A DNA stretch of 64,000 bases from Haliclystus octoradiatus (Eukaryota > Cnidaria > Staurozoa > Stauromedusae > Haliclystidae), in NCBI GenBank assembly GCA_916610825.1, contig OU744450.1:2630578-2694577 (forward strand), written 5' to 3'. Shown here in pieces: positions 35,789 to 45,960 of the stretch. The notes beneath the pieces are model-generated. The model did no database searches. It was not told where the DNA came from and saw nothing but the letters and a program-made list of their open reading frames with translations. Position 1 is the first letter of the stretch. The number at the start of each line of letters is the position of its first letter. A program made the position numbers and the translations under genes.

Positions 35789-36944
35789 ATGTCTGGTATT
35801 GATTCTTCGGAAACAAACTCTGAATCGGAAATCAGTTCATCAAATGAAGAAATTTCAACTGCCACACAGCCATACCAAGGTGAAGCACTTGCTATGAGCA
35901 CTGAATTTAGTGGTGAAGAATGCAACCAGGAAGAAGACGCTGACAATATTCCTCAGCAAACGCTAGAGGCAAGATTTGAAGGGAAAGATCCTGTCAGTGC
36001 TTGGTAAGTAGTCATTGAAATATAATAAAAGCTGCTGTTGGGTTTAAGTTGTATGGGGTTTTTGAGTATGATTAATGACAAACGCTATATGTCTGCATGA
36101 AATCATATTCACAATTTCCTCCACTCGATGAAGTAGACCTACTTGTTCGCCCCAATTTACATCAATATTTTGCGTAGGCTACATGTAAAAAGTAAATTTT
36201 CTTTCCTGCACTCATCTGGATTAGGTCTGAAGCAATCTTATCACATTTTAATTTTTAGGTGCGAATGTAGTAGTTGGCTAGTTGCCATAATGAGTTGTTG
36301 ATTGGAGCACTGGAGTACCGATGTTGTCATGAAGTCCTACCTGCAATTGGAATGCTGATGTTCGATGGTAACCCTGAAAAGCTGCTATGTATTACCCAAC
36401 ACAAGGACTATACTGCTCTGATAAATACCACAGTTCTAAGGACTGCGGTCCCACTATTGAGGGGTCGCAATGGGAGAAGTTATAGAAGGAATACAAAGCA
36501 AACTGAAAATGAGTGAGTTCTATTATAATTTACAGATAATAGAAACGAAGATAATGGTCAGTTGATTTGAATGCAGTTGATAAAACTTCAAAATATTTTC
36601 ATTGATAAAATCTCAATTATATACACGCAAATATTAAATGTAGGCTACCATAATAAAGTTAATGTAGTAATGTTTGTTTATTTACTGTTCATATAATGCT
36701 GTTTACATGAAGAATTCCTAAATCAAAAATAATTTTTCAAACATTTCATTGACTGATCTTTCACAGATTTCTTAGAGCTGTTTCCTACCGATGGCTTATC
36801 CGATGGTTGTGTGGGTCGCTTGGATGGGACAATTCGAGACCGCTACCGGCATGTATATACCACAGTATACGAACGAATTTTGGTAATGGTGGGATGCACG
36901 GCTACCTAGCTGCAACAAAGAGACTAAATATATTGTTTGTATAA
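35789..36944 (+). pseudogene. P2X7-ballast-like (P2RX7_C) domain protein of the TTAA element, frame-broken
   Basis: Exons read as 35789-36003, 36259-36512 and 36767-36944. The first is acidic and Ser-rich (ETNSESEISSSNEE). The second begins WCECSS and continues ELLIGALEYRCCHEV, LLCITQHKDYTALINTTVL. The third reads RAVSYRWLIRWLCGSLGW, then RPLPACIYHSIR. This order of Cys clusters, CITQH and the YR..IRW..G.LG block is that of the cytoplasmic ballast domain of P2X7 receptors. In transposon-borne and free proteins the same domain occurs without any channel. An 8-bp tandem duplication (TAGTTGGC at 36271-36278, TAGTTGCC at 36279-36286) puts the two halves of exon 2 out of frame. Its biochemical role is unknown. 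Confidence 0.7.
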
Positions 36945-37062
36945 ATATCTCACACTCCTGTAAAAATATACGGCATAAAAAAATAAAAACTTAATATTCA
37001 AGAAAATGAAAACCACTCTTTCTATCACAAAGCAAATGTAGGTCTATACATACAATACCTTC

Positions 37063-38879
37063 CTAAACACACGACCCAATTTTATGACCTTTCCTAGGTT
37101 TACCGCATGATCTGCACATCGGTGCCTTTCGAGTGGAAGTAGAAGTGCTGTTTACAACTTGCTAACTTTGCGATTCCTTCTCTGCCTCCAAAAGTTCGTC
37201 TTGTTTATCGCCTGGGGATAGGGAAGCATAAATAATCTGAATGAACACTCAGCATAACACTATCTATAGGCAACTAATCTTAGCTTTTTTCATGGCTTAC
37301 CAGTAGGACACAATTCTGCTGTCGTTGACTTCTTTTCAGTCCAATGCTTGATGGCTGCTTTCCTCTCGCGCTTCTCTGTAAATTTAGAATTCAATGGTAA
37401 CGGGACTAGCTGTTCATATTTCTTCATAATAGGCTCCAAGGTAGACATAGGCATTGTAAATATCAGTTTCTTTATCTTATCTGCATAACCTACATAGAAA
37501 TGTATGTTTAATGAGTGGTACACTGCTAGTGTGTTAAGCAGACCTATAGTGACGGATTTTCAGATTTTTTTTAAATACTTGAAATGCACTAGGAAAGACT
37601 CCATCTTACCATAAGTAGGGGGTACCATAACCTCTCTCACAATATCTTCGCTAAGTTTGAACTTTGGATAAGTTATATGAAAATAGGTTTCACCAGCTTT
37701 TGTCTTCCTTGGTTCTCTTTTCAAGTTTTCAATAAAATGAAGGCTAGCTAGAATATGTCTGTTAATGTTAATCTATGAATATGTTTGTCTGTTAATGTTC
37801 ATCTATTTTGAAATCCTCGTCACCATCAATACAATGTTCGTCATCACTGCCCTCGTAGTATGTATCGGCATCCTCAATGGTCGTGGGAATGTGTGCAGGC
37901 ATGCAATTGTCATGCAAAGTTGCCTACAGGTAGTAATTTCTTATTTAAAACCCTACATGTGTACAAAACACTTCAGAAGAGACATAAATTACAGATTAAA
38001 TTAGCAGTTAAATTTTAATGTTACTAATGCATGTACTTACATGACTCACACTTTCGAATCTAACTTTCAACTGCCTGATGGAATTTTTTAATCTGTAGTT
38101 TGCCTTAAGAAGGTTTCTTCTTTTTATTGACAACTGTTGACAACGTTGGCAATTATTGTTTGATGACACCTTAATATGCTGTTAGACCAAAGACGATGCA
38201 GAAAGAATTGGACTAGTACACGAAGGTTCTTTATCAGGTATAGAGGTTTCCATGTGAGTTGAACATGGTGATTCAGGCAACTCTGGTTTCACAGGAGGAC
38301 AGTCTTCAGACTTTGTAGAAGCAGGAATCAAGGAAGAACCCCAAAGTGCATTTCTGATAATCTGAAGATTTTTATATTGCATATTATAATTATTTATCTG
38401 CCTGGATTTAAGTTGTAATATGTATAGTAACAAGTAAAACCTGTCCATAATTTGTGTGGCAAGTCCTACCTGTCTTTTTCACGTTTTGATACATTCTTAC
38501 TTGCCACTGTAAAACTAGAATCAGTATGAATAGTTGGAACAGCTCCAAACTGAAGACGTATCTTTTTAGGCGGAGAACAAACCAACGATTCAGGCATATC
38601 GGTCAATGAGATATCTTGACGTCGAACAAACGAAGTAGGCTCAAAATGAACGGAGCATAATTGAGAAGTTGGAGAAGGGACAAAATCACTAGGATGAACC
38701 CTCACAAAAGCCGTCCATAACCTGTTTGTTTCTTTATTCTTCGGGAAAGTATGCAATGAAACGCCCTTTATACCTTTTTTGTTTGTACAACTAACCTGGT
38801 TTGCAACACCTGCTACGCAGTATTTGCCCCCTCTTTGACTAGAAGTAACCTTAATCATAGGATTAACTCCGTCCGCCAT
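37063..38879 (-). CDS. THAP-domain DNA-binding protein of the TTAA element, multi-exon
   Basis: Exon 1 (38470-38879, 136 codons) is a THAP finger. It has KYCVAGVANQVSC, then HTFPKNKETNRLW, then a C-S-V-H-F block (LCSVHFEPTSF), that is, the C2CH zinc ligands and AVPTIF-like tail region. The wide C-x9-C spacing is the type I associate with element-borne THAPs. Likely further exons: 38041-38178 (coiled-coil-prone, CQQLSIKRRNLLKANYRL), one ending near 37923, one near 37610-37720, 37290-37523 (KKLIFTMPMSTLEPIMKKYE), and a last piece with a CRSCGKPRKGHKIGSC zinc-knuckle-like motif ending at 37063. An in-frame TAG precedes that last motif, so the C-terminus or splicing is uncertain. It probably binds the element ends. 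Confidence 0.7.
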
Positions 38880-39123
38880 GCTTGCTTAGATCTCTTGTTC
38901 TGCTTGTGTACAACTCTTGACGTCACGCGCCTCATTTGCATAATCTGACCGCGTAAAAAGTGTCCCTCGAAATGTAGCGAAAATGCCGACTTTAGGCATT
39001 AAAAAGGTAGGTTAAAATGTGTTTGTTTAAAAACATATATATATATTCGGAATCAGCGTAAAAAACTCTACAATAATATGTGAAAACCTCAATACCCATT
39101 TTTTCATTTCATAGGCACTTTAA

Positions 39124-39993
39124 CACCATAGCCGAGCTTGACTCCGTCGATTTCAAGAAATTTATGAAAATACCAAACAACCGATAATTATTTAAATATG
39201 GCATTATAAACAGCAAGTAATAAAAAGTAAAAAGCAAATACAGTGAATATTTGTAGAGTCATATACAATTTCATTGAGTTACTGTTTCATGCAGTTTCTC
39301 AGTTGTTCAAAATTAATCAAATGGCTTGCAGGAGAAATAGCTAACTGGTTTAAAGTGTATAGAAATATTTTGCACAAATTAACAATTCAAAAACAATTTG
39401 CCTAACTTTCTTAACTTAAAACATTACATAACATAACTTCATTTCATTAATACATCCCCTCATCCTTTTATGGCCAATTTTTGCAAGTTCCTAGATATAA
39501 GTATAAGCACTAAATTCTTGTCATAGAAAGGAAAGCGTTCGCTATACTACCAAAACCAAAAAACATAGGCTAAACAAATTCAACCGCTAAAATTTCAAAT
39601 AATTAACCATTTCTCCAAATGAAAGTTAGCAACTTAATAGATTATCAGTTGGCTAAAAAGTTATCATCAATTCAATAATCTGCTCTTTTAAATAGGCAAT
39701 AGTAGCAAACATTTAGTCAATAAATCTTTCTTTGCGTTCACGGCTTTTTACGAAATTCTTCAAATTATAGATAAAAAACATTTTCTTTCCTTTTCAAGTT
39801 ATTCCGGTCAGTTTTCCATAATGAATAACACAAATAAGAACATAGAAAATATTGTTTAAAGATAAGAATCAATGACTATGTATATGTAAGAAAATGATGT
39901 TAAGCATCCATTCTTTTAATATCAAGAAGAGAAATCCGAGAGAAATATAAATTTCTCCATATCAATTTTTCCTCCCAGCTTTTAGTTGATTTA
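39124..39993. other. Intergenic, nothing recognised
   Basis: AT-rich, no coding exon seen. Confidence 0.45.
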
Positions 39994-39997
39994 TTAA

Positions 39998-40196
39998 AGG
40001 GGCAAAATTGACCGGCGACCGCTGCGAGCTCAAGTTGAATTTATGCTTAGCGTAATTCAACCGTCTCGCTTTGAAACTATTGTTATACGCGAGCCCAATT
40101 TGTTATAAATTCATGTCAACAATGAACATTGTGTTATAAACAATAAACATGCACGTGATCCTAAGTGCGTAACGCCTGCCGGTCATTTTTGCTCCT
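39998..40196. mobile_element. TTAA-target MITE, copy 1
   Basis: 199 bp. The left end AGGGGCAAAATTGACCGGC matches the reverse complement of the right end AGGAGCAAAAATGACCGGC. It is flanked by TTAA at 39994-39997 and 40197-40200. A second copy is at 63748-63932. The TIR differs from that of the 3.6-kb TTAA element. Confidence 0.85.
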
Positions 40197-40344
40197 TTAA
40201 AAAAGGCAAGTGTACAGCTCTCGACTCAGCTTTCTTCCTGTGACGTCACGAAAATAGGAGAATTACATACTTGATCATGGATTGTTAAGATCAGAAAATG
40301 CTCTGAAAAAACGTCCCCAACAGTCACAAATCGGGGCTGGCTAT

Positions 40345-40425
40345 GTTCTAAACCAAATAGTTCATACTTTCGTGCTATCAGAGCATAGTTCACGGAAAGT
40401 ATGAACTATTTATTTAGGTTTAGTA
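40345..40425. repeat. Short inverted repeat
   Basis: The left arm CTAAACCAAATAGTTCATAC, then TTTCGTG, pairs with CACGGAAAGTATGAACTATT and AGGTTTAG. Small hairpin, class unknown. Confidence 0.6.
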
Positions 40426-40639
40426 TCAGCGGTCACCTGGTTAAAGTAGCTATCTCATCGTTTCATATTAAGTATGATACGATCATAATAATCACGACAG
40501 AGTGACACAAAATTTCCAACAAAAGTTTATCTAGGCAACTTGAAAATTCACGTTAAGGTGTATATTATAGTGTTTTACATATTAAACTTTTCTTTGTTTA
40601 ACTTGAAATTCTATTTAATTCTTTCAACAATCTTAACAA

Positions 40640-41060
40640 CGTTAACAAACTAGGCATCAAGACCGAGTTGCCTACCGTCGAATAGTTAACAAGGCAGGGA
40701 GTGCATGGAGAATATGCACCCGTGACTAGCTTTCCATTGCAAATCTACAATCTGTGTAGAACATCAACCAATCATATGTACACTTTGTGCAAACAATACA
40801 CAAAGAACAACTGTCAATTATTCAAGACTATATTTGATTGTAGACAGCGAAGGCGTGGTGTCATCGGTTTAGTAGTAATCGACTAACAGCTCACGCAAAG
40901 CTGTCTTACCGAAGCCCTTGGTTCTTGAACAAAAATTAACATATGTCACAATGTCAATCAAATCTTGTCAAGCATGTTCTATCGAAAAATGGTAAATGAT
41001 CGAGCATCCAATCAGAATGCAGATCATCGAATAGTGTGACACAAGTCGTGTCACTTACTG
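40640..41060. repeat. Dispersed repeat, relative of 4760-5150
   Basis: It shares GCCTACCGTCGAA, ATGGAGAATATG and CCAATCAGAATGCAGATCAT in order with 4760-5150. The segment 40560-41340 holds no gene I can recognise. Confidence 0.5.
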
Positions 41061-41263
41061 AAAATAGGCTTCTATACCAAAGCAAAGTGAGCACAGAAAC
41101 CAGTAAATAATTCATCATTAGTAAACCAGTAGTTGCATTTTTGCATTGCAGATCAATATATTTGATAACTTCATCACTTACTTCTTTATATAAATATATA
41201 TCTATTGATTTCGTTCAACTTATACTATATAGTTGAATTATTCCTCGAATTTTATTATTCAAA

Positions 41264-41281
41264 TTAATTTATTATTAAAAT
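41264..41281 (-). terminator. Candidate polyA signals of the helical protein gene
   Basis: On the minus strand AATAAT/AATAAATT occurs here (plus-strand AATTTATTATTAAAAT), about 70-85 bp past the stop. Confidence 0.4.
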
Positions 41282-41347
41282 ACATTTGAAAATTAAAACA
41301 AAATTGATTCTCAACTCGAGGGTCACATCTCTTCGGACATAATTGCA

Positions 41348-42640
41348 TCATGGATGATCTGGTAGTCCAATCATTCTTCTTTCAACAGAAAGTTGAGATG
41401 GATTCGTTTGATCTACATGCATACATTCCTCGAATGTTGTTTTTGTACACCAATCCCATTGTGCACTATAATGGAACCCACGTGCTCTTGCTGTAGCAAT
41501 ATAACCATAACCTTCTCGCCATTGGCCGTACGAATCGTGTCTCTGAAAGGCTCGAGAATCAAAACGCCATGGATCATACGGGCCAAAATTATCACAAGGT
41601 GATGAACATTCCCCTCCGCTGTTTCTTGTTCCATAACACGCAGTTGGATAAGTGTAAGTCATTTCTTCGTCTGTAATCGATTGTGGCAAAACATCTTGAC
41701 ATGCATCTCCGTGAGCATTTGGGACGCTTAACTCATTATAATCATCCACAAATTGTTTAATCATTCCCTTTGTTTCATCTCTTATACTATTCATTGTTCC
41801 ACTAATAGTGTTGATAATCCATGCATCATGATTCCTATTTGTAGTTTTGTCAAAGAATCTCAAAAACGTTTTTCCTGACTGTCTTAATTGACCATTCCAA
41901 GTTTTTGTTCCTTCGATTTCCTTATACCGCAATTGATATAATTTTTTAGCTGCGTTGATCATATCTGGTCTCATTTGCTTAAGCTCTCTTGCAAATGCAC
42001 AACGATCCAATTTCTTCTGCACCATGATATTCATATATCCAGATGACAAATAGAACAGGTAAGCTCTTATAACTGATACATAATTACCTGAAAATGCAGT
42101 AGTGCTACTGTCTTGTGGAAAAATATCCGCTTTTGCAGCTACAATCACATCAAGATCATCCATTGAAAATCTATTACGTTTCGCAATCTTGAGATCAAAA
42201 AGCCTGAAATCAGCTCGCAGACGATCCATTCTATCTTTAGTGAACTCTTTGCGTAACGTTAGTAAAATCTTTGATTCTAATTGTTCCCATAGTGACTCTT
42301 CCTTATCCCGAACCAATTTCATGACTAGATCAGTAAAAATTCCTGCCGCTGGTCCAAAAGGTGCAAATACTTGATCTGAAAATGCGCTGATTAAAATCTC
42401 TTTATATTTTTGATATATTTTCCTGGTACTATCATTGTCAAGCATGCCAAATTTCGTTGCCATGACAGCATTTGAACCTTGATAAGTTGATTCATCTGGT
42501 GCGTTTGTAAGACGGCCATTTTCTTCAGCACTTCCATCGTCATCGTTTTCTGCTTTCCTTTCATTGAGGATGTCTTGTGCAGGCAAACAATTGATAATAT
42601 TAACAAACAATATCAAAGCCAAGGTAAACACCAACTGCAT
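41348..42640 (-). CDS. Secreted helical protein with Cys-rich C-terminus, 430 aa, family uncertain
   Basis: The frame is intact and apparently uninterrupted. Residues 1-18 are a signal peptide (hydrophobic to NCLPAQ). An acidic linker follows. Residues about 70-290 are predominantly helical in appearance (LWEQLESKILLTLRKEF, DRLRADFRLFDLKIAKRNRF, NYVSVIRAYLFYLSSGYMN). The last 110 residues hold seven cysteines around CYGTRNSGGECSSPCDNFG and WDWCTKTTFEEC, a layout typical of extracellular disulfide modules. The helical part resembles in outline the N-terminal helical bundle of Cry-type pore formers, relatives of which occur in animals. That is only an impression by eye and no toxicity is claimed. 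A duplicate of its first ~100 bases sits at 46391-46494. Confidence 0.7.
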   Translation of the reverse strand: MQLVFTLALILFVNIINCLPAQDILNERKAENDDDGSAEENGRLTNAPDESTYQGSNAVMATKFGMLDNDSTRKIYQKYKEILISAFSDQVFAPFGPAAGIFTDLVMKLVRDKEESLWEQLESKILLTLRKEFTKDRMDRLRADFRLFDLKIAKRNRFSMDDLDVIVAAKADIFPQDSSTTAFSGNYVSVIRAYLFYLSSGYMNIMVQKKLDRCAFARELKQMRPDMINAAKKLYQLRYKEIEGTKTWNGQLRQSGKTFLRFFDKTTNRNHDAWIINTISGTMNSIRDETKGMIKQFVDDYNELSVPNAHGDACQDVLPQSITDEEMTYTYPTACYGTRNSGGECSSPCDNFGPYDPWRFDSRAFQRHDSYGQWREGYGYIATARARGFHYSAQWDWCTKTTFEECMHVDQTNPSQLSVERRMIGLPDHP

Positions 42641-43159
42641 GTTTGCAATGTAGAAATTAATGGAATGTGGAACATCATTCTAAGATAAGTAGGATATTAT
42701 AAATATGATATTATGTTTATTTTGGTTTCGTTATATTTCAGATTTAATGTTTATCGATCACTCCAGCAACTCAAAACTAGCAAAGAAAACAAAAATCATT
42801 CCTACGCGAACTTCTTTCTATTGACTAGGGATTCATCGAGAACTTACAGTACATCGAAATCATCATTATTGGAAATAGCTTTTAAAAAGAAGTCAAATAG
42901 TCGCAGCAGGAGCAGTTAAAAACATGTATTAGTTGGAAACAAACCCAAAGAAATTTCGTGTCTCACTACTAAGAAGATTCGAGTCACTTGAGTTGCTCAT
43001 CAAAAGCGTCAATAAAAATGATTGTTCCATACGTTCCTGCATTTAGTGCAAGTGTTATAACACAAACTGAGAGTGATATCTGTGATAAGCCTTGTTGGAT
43101 AAAAGTTTCAATGAACTCCAGTGTGTAGCTATTCATATATCTGCGTATTAGAGACTTTC

Positions 43160-44225
43160 TGTGCAGTACGGGTTATATTATATAAACACGAATGTTGCGT
43201 CATGAGGCACGAGGAAAGCATAAGGCTAGGGTTATATGGACGCACCGAACTCAATTTGAATTAGGTTCGACACCGAATAGCATTAGGCTAGGGTTATATG
43301 GACGCACCGAACTCAATTCGAATTAGGTGCGACACCGAATTGCTTTAAATTCGCATTTGGGGTTATACAGACGAACCGAATGTCGACGATCTTTAAAAAC
43401 TGTCCAAAATGTCACGTGATAGGAAGAAGTTTTCTTGGAATTATACCGCATGGGTTGAAACCAGAGTGTTTTGTTTGCATTATTTTTCACTTTCAGCGAT
43501 TTTTTCCGTTCTATTTTGCCTATCAATAGTTTGAAACTTGTATGAAGTAGTAATCTCAAAGGTTTGCAAGCATTTTTACGGGAGACAGTTTTTGTTCTAG
43601 CAAGGCATAGTACTCAGAGCAAATTAAATGCGAATTTCCATTAAAATAACGTATTATGATAAAAGCGACCCCAATTCTAGTGCTGATGCATTGTGATTGA
43701 CTAGAAGAAAGCGTTTTTAAATGTTTTAAATCATGATTTTGGAAAACATCAGCTTCCCTGTCAGCCATCTTTCAATCATATAAACAAGTCACAATAAGAA
43801 CTTCCCAAAAGCGATGTTCTTTCCATCGCATTGCCATGGAAACATCCTTTAAAATGATTTATGATTTGCACATCCCCCGGTTTATTGCCATATAAGGTAG
43901 ATATAGGAGCTCAGTCACGGCACCGTGAGTGGAATGTATTTAGTTCGGTGCGATGATAGCTCGCTCGTATAACGCGACGATGAATTTAATTCATGGAGAA
44001 GAGCTTGACGTGCGGAGCTAGCTTGACGCATTTAATGTTTTTTGAGGAATGTTGATGAACCGAATGATGTTATACGAAGCGCGCTATCATGAGATTTAAT
44101 TCGAATGAATGAATCAACTGAGTTCGGTGCGTCCATATAACCCTAGCCTAAGAAAGTCAAGAGCTGCCGCGGCGTCTATATAAACACTCGTGTTTATATA
44201 ACCCAGATTGCACAAGAAAGTGTTT
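43160..44225. mobile_element. MITE with TTCTGTGCA-type ends, interrupted by a second MITE
   Basis: The left end CTTTCTGTGCAGTACGGGTT continues with TATATAAACACGA. The right end, CTCGTGTTTATATAACCC then GATTGCACAAGAAAGTG, is its inverted counterpart. The TAA-target MITE at 43224-44148 is nested in it. A short relative is at 29670-29826. Confidence 0.6.
43224..44148. mobile_element. 925-bp non-autonomous DNA transposon, TAA target duplication (PIF/Harbinger-like)
   Basis: Perfect 30-bp TIRs begin GGCTAGGGTTATATGGACGC and continue ACCGAACTCA. TAA is duplicated at 43221-43223 and 44149-44151. The uninterrupted site survives in copy B of the segmental duplication (CGTAAGAA at 46794-46800). A 3-bp TWA duplication and GG-starting TIRs point to PIF/Harbinger; this is inference. 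The left 62 bp is tandemly duplicated (second copy from 43286). Two short minus-strand open frames inside (43323-43559, 43556-43768) show no transposase motif. Confidence 0.85.
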
Positions 44226-44689
44226 CATATTTGATTTATAAAATAGAAATATCTTAGGCTTTCAAAAAATTTTTTCCCTTGTATGTATGACCAGGCGTAT
44301 CGCTCAATATTTCTTAGAAAATCTCGAATCGTCGGACCATGATTCGAAGTAATGTTTATGTTTACCCCGCGGTTTCCGTTCGTCATAGCCAAATCATGAC
44401 ATTCAAATTCATTTTTTGTCCACTCCTCAATTTTTTGTTTCATCAACTTGACAATATTTATTAAAACTTATTTGAAAAATAAACATTCATTAATTAACTA
44501 AACTAAACTAACGTAAAACTTGTAATAAATTGAAAACGTCGTATACTATCTGATATTTTAATAGTGCCAATAATAGATATGGCATTTGTTCTTTGTATGC
44601 ACATACATAGTCTTTGTAGTAGAAAACGTCTTGCTCTTTTATCGTTAGAAACAACGTACGTGTCTGTCAAACTTTCAGATTTTTTTATT

Positions 44690-45960
44690 TTCTAGTTTCT
44701 GCCTTCAGAGCTGCTGAACCCAATAAACTTGAAGATTGATGGACTAAAGTTGGAGCAAACGTGTCTGTGCAAGTAAACTCCCATTCAAGATATACTCGTT
44801 CTATTTTTATAAAACGGTCCATTGCTCTCTTTCATCAAATGAAGGCAATAATTGATCCGATTTGATTGGAATTGAAAAAGAGGAATTACATAAAAAAGTG
44901 CTGCATGGAGGATCGACATCCATCGAGGCCAATCTCTATATGAAGAGTGTTGGATTTGAACATAGTATGAACAGCACCACCACTTGCATCCGAGAAGGAT
45001 AGATGACTATACGAATTAAGACTTTGAAATCAACTGAAGAAGTTCTAGCAATTTCTATTTACAATTTAAATTAGTTTCGGACATTTCAAGAATCAAATGT
45101 ATACGAGCATGGATTCAACTTTGAACTTATTATCTTATTTTAATTAATCTTATAGAATTGACACAAAGTGAATAAAAGCCTTTTCCGTTACTCGGAGTTT
45201 CACTAGTTTATTTTGCAATCATCAGACGGTTTACATCATCGTCTGATGATTGCAAAACTAAAGCATGAAACTCCGAGTAACGGAAAAGGCTTTTTCCTCA
45301 TCTTTGTGTCTATTCTATATTATGCTCTTTCTTAACAAACATTGAGCATTTTCACATACATGTGTTCACACCATATTATATTATATTATCTTCATTAATC
45401 AAATAAATTCACTTACCTTCATTTTCTCTTGATTGGCTCATCCACGTTAGCTGTGCAAAGGCAACTAAGTAATAAAGAAATTTAAAATCTCTTATATTAA
45501 GAACTGTTTCATAAATAATTAATAATCCAGAGAGTGAAATCAATTTCAAATCCAATTACCATATTAATTATCTGGTGATCTTCTTCACAGTTCAATGATT
45601 TCCTTTTATCTCTTTCGTAATTGCTTTGGTGGTAAACTGCGCCTCATAAATCTTATCTTCCTTATTATTCAACAATCTCTAATTACATGTTTGCTGAGAT
45701 GTTTCCATTTTAAAAAGACACTTAGATTGAATGATGTTACTCTTGTCTTCCTTGTATTTCATGTTTTTGACATTGTTTTGAGTATTCTGAAACTTTTTCG
45801 GTAATGTCATTTTTGGCTGGCCTCTTCTTCGAATCTGCCAGTCGTTAAGTGATTCCATAATGTTTGACATTTTGCATCACAATCTTTCAAAATATCTCGA
45901 TTATTCCTTTTGCTTGCCATTTGGCTGTTAGAAACGCTCGGTCAACACAAAACGTTTTTC
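44690..45960. repeat. Segmental duplication, second pair (copy at 62880-63990)
   Basis: Ordered blocks are shared with 62880-63990: TTTCTGCCTTCAGAGCTGCT, GGAGCAAACGTGTCTGTGCA, ATTTCTATTTACAATT, CACTTACCTTCATTTTCTCT, TCTTTCGTAATTGCTTTGGT, TTGCTTGCCATTTGGCTGTT. This copy has the foldback at 45151-45321 inserted; the other copy has the TTAA MITE. Confidence 0.8.
45151..45321. mobile_element. Foldback element (about 80-bp arms)
   Basis: The left arm reads GACACAAAGTGAATAAAAGC, CTTTTCCGTTACTCGGAGTT, then GCAATCATCAGACG. The right arm is the inverse: CGTCTGATGATTGCAAAAC, ATGAAACTCCGAGTAACGGA, AAAGGC, CTTTGTGTCTATTCTATA. The paralogous locus near 63230 lacks it. It shares its core with 8861-9021 and with fragments at 6285 and 9980. 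Confidence 0.8.

Larger units (their letters stand above)
35521..39119. mobile_element. 3.6-kb TTAA-target DNA element carrying THAP and P2X7-ballast-like genes
   Basis: The first 37 bp (AGTGCCTATGAAATGAAAAA, then ATGGGTATTGAGGTTTT) are the exact reverse complement of the last 37 bp. The element is flanked by TTAA at 35517-35520 and 39120-39123. TTAA targets occur in piggyBac and Kolobok elements, and Kolobok transposases carry THAP fingers. However, I could not find a DDE catalytic domain here, so the superfamily is inferred. Two convergent multi-exon genes fill it: P2X7-ballast-like (+) and THAP (-). Perfect TIRs argue for recent insertion. Confidence 0.88.
42535..44665. repeat. Segmental duplication, copy A
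   Basis: It starts inside the 5' end of the helical-protein gene and matches 46391-48215 in order. Shared blocks include GGAATGTGGAACATCATTC, ATAGTCGCAGCAGGAGCAGT, GAGTCACTTGAGTTGCTCAT, AAGTCAAGAGCTGCCG, ACCCAGATTGCACAAGAAAG and CATAGCCAAATCATGACATT. Copy A carries a 925-bp MITE insertion that copy B lacks. Copy B has a truncated LINE that copy A lacks, and a deletion of the 43045-43190 segment. Confidence 0.85.

Noticed and set aside
43323-43768. Transposase remnants in the 925-bp MITE
   Set aside because: Two short minus-strand frames show no DDE, Myb or THAP motif; treated as non-coding interior.
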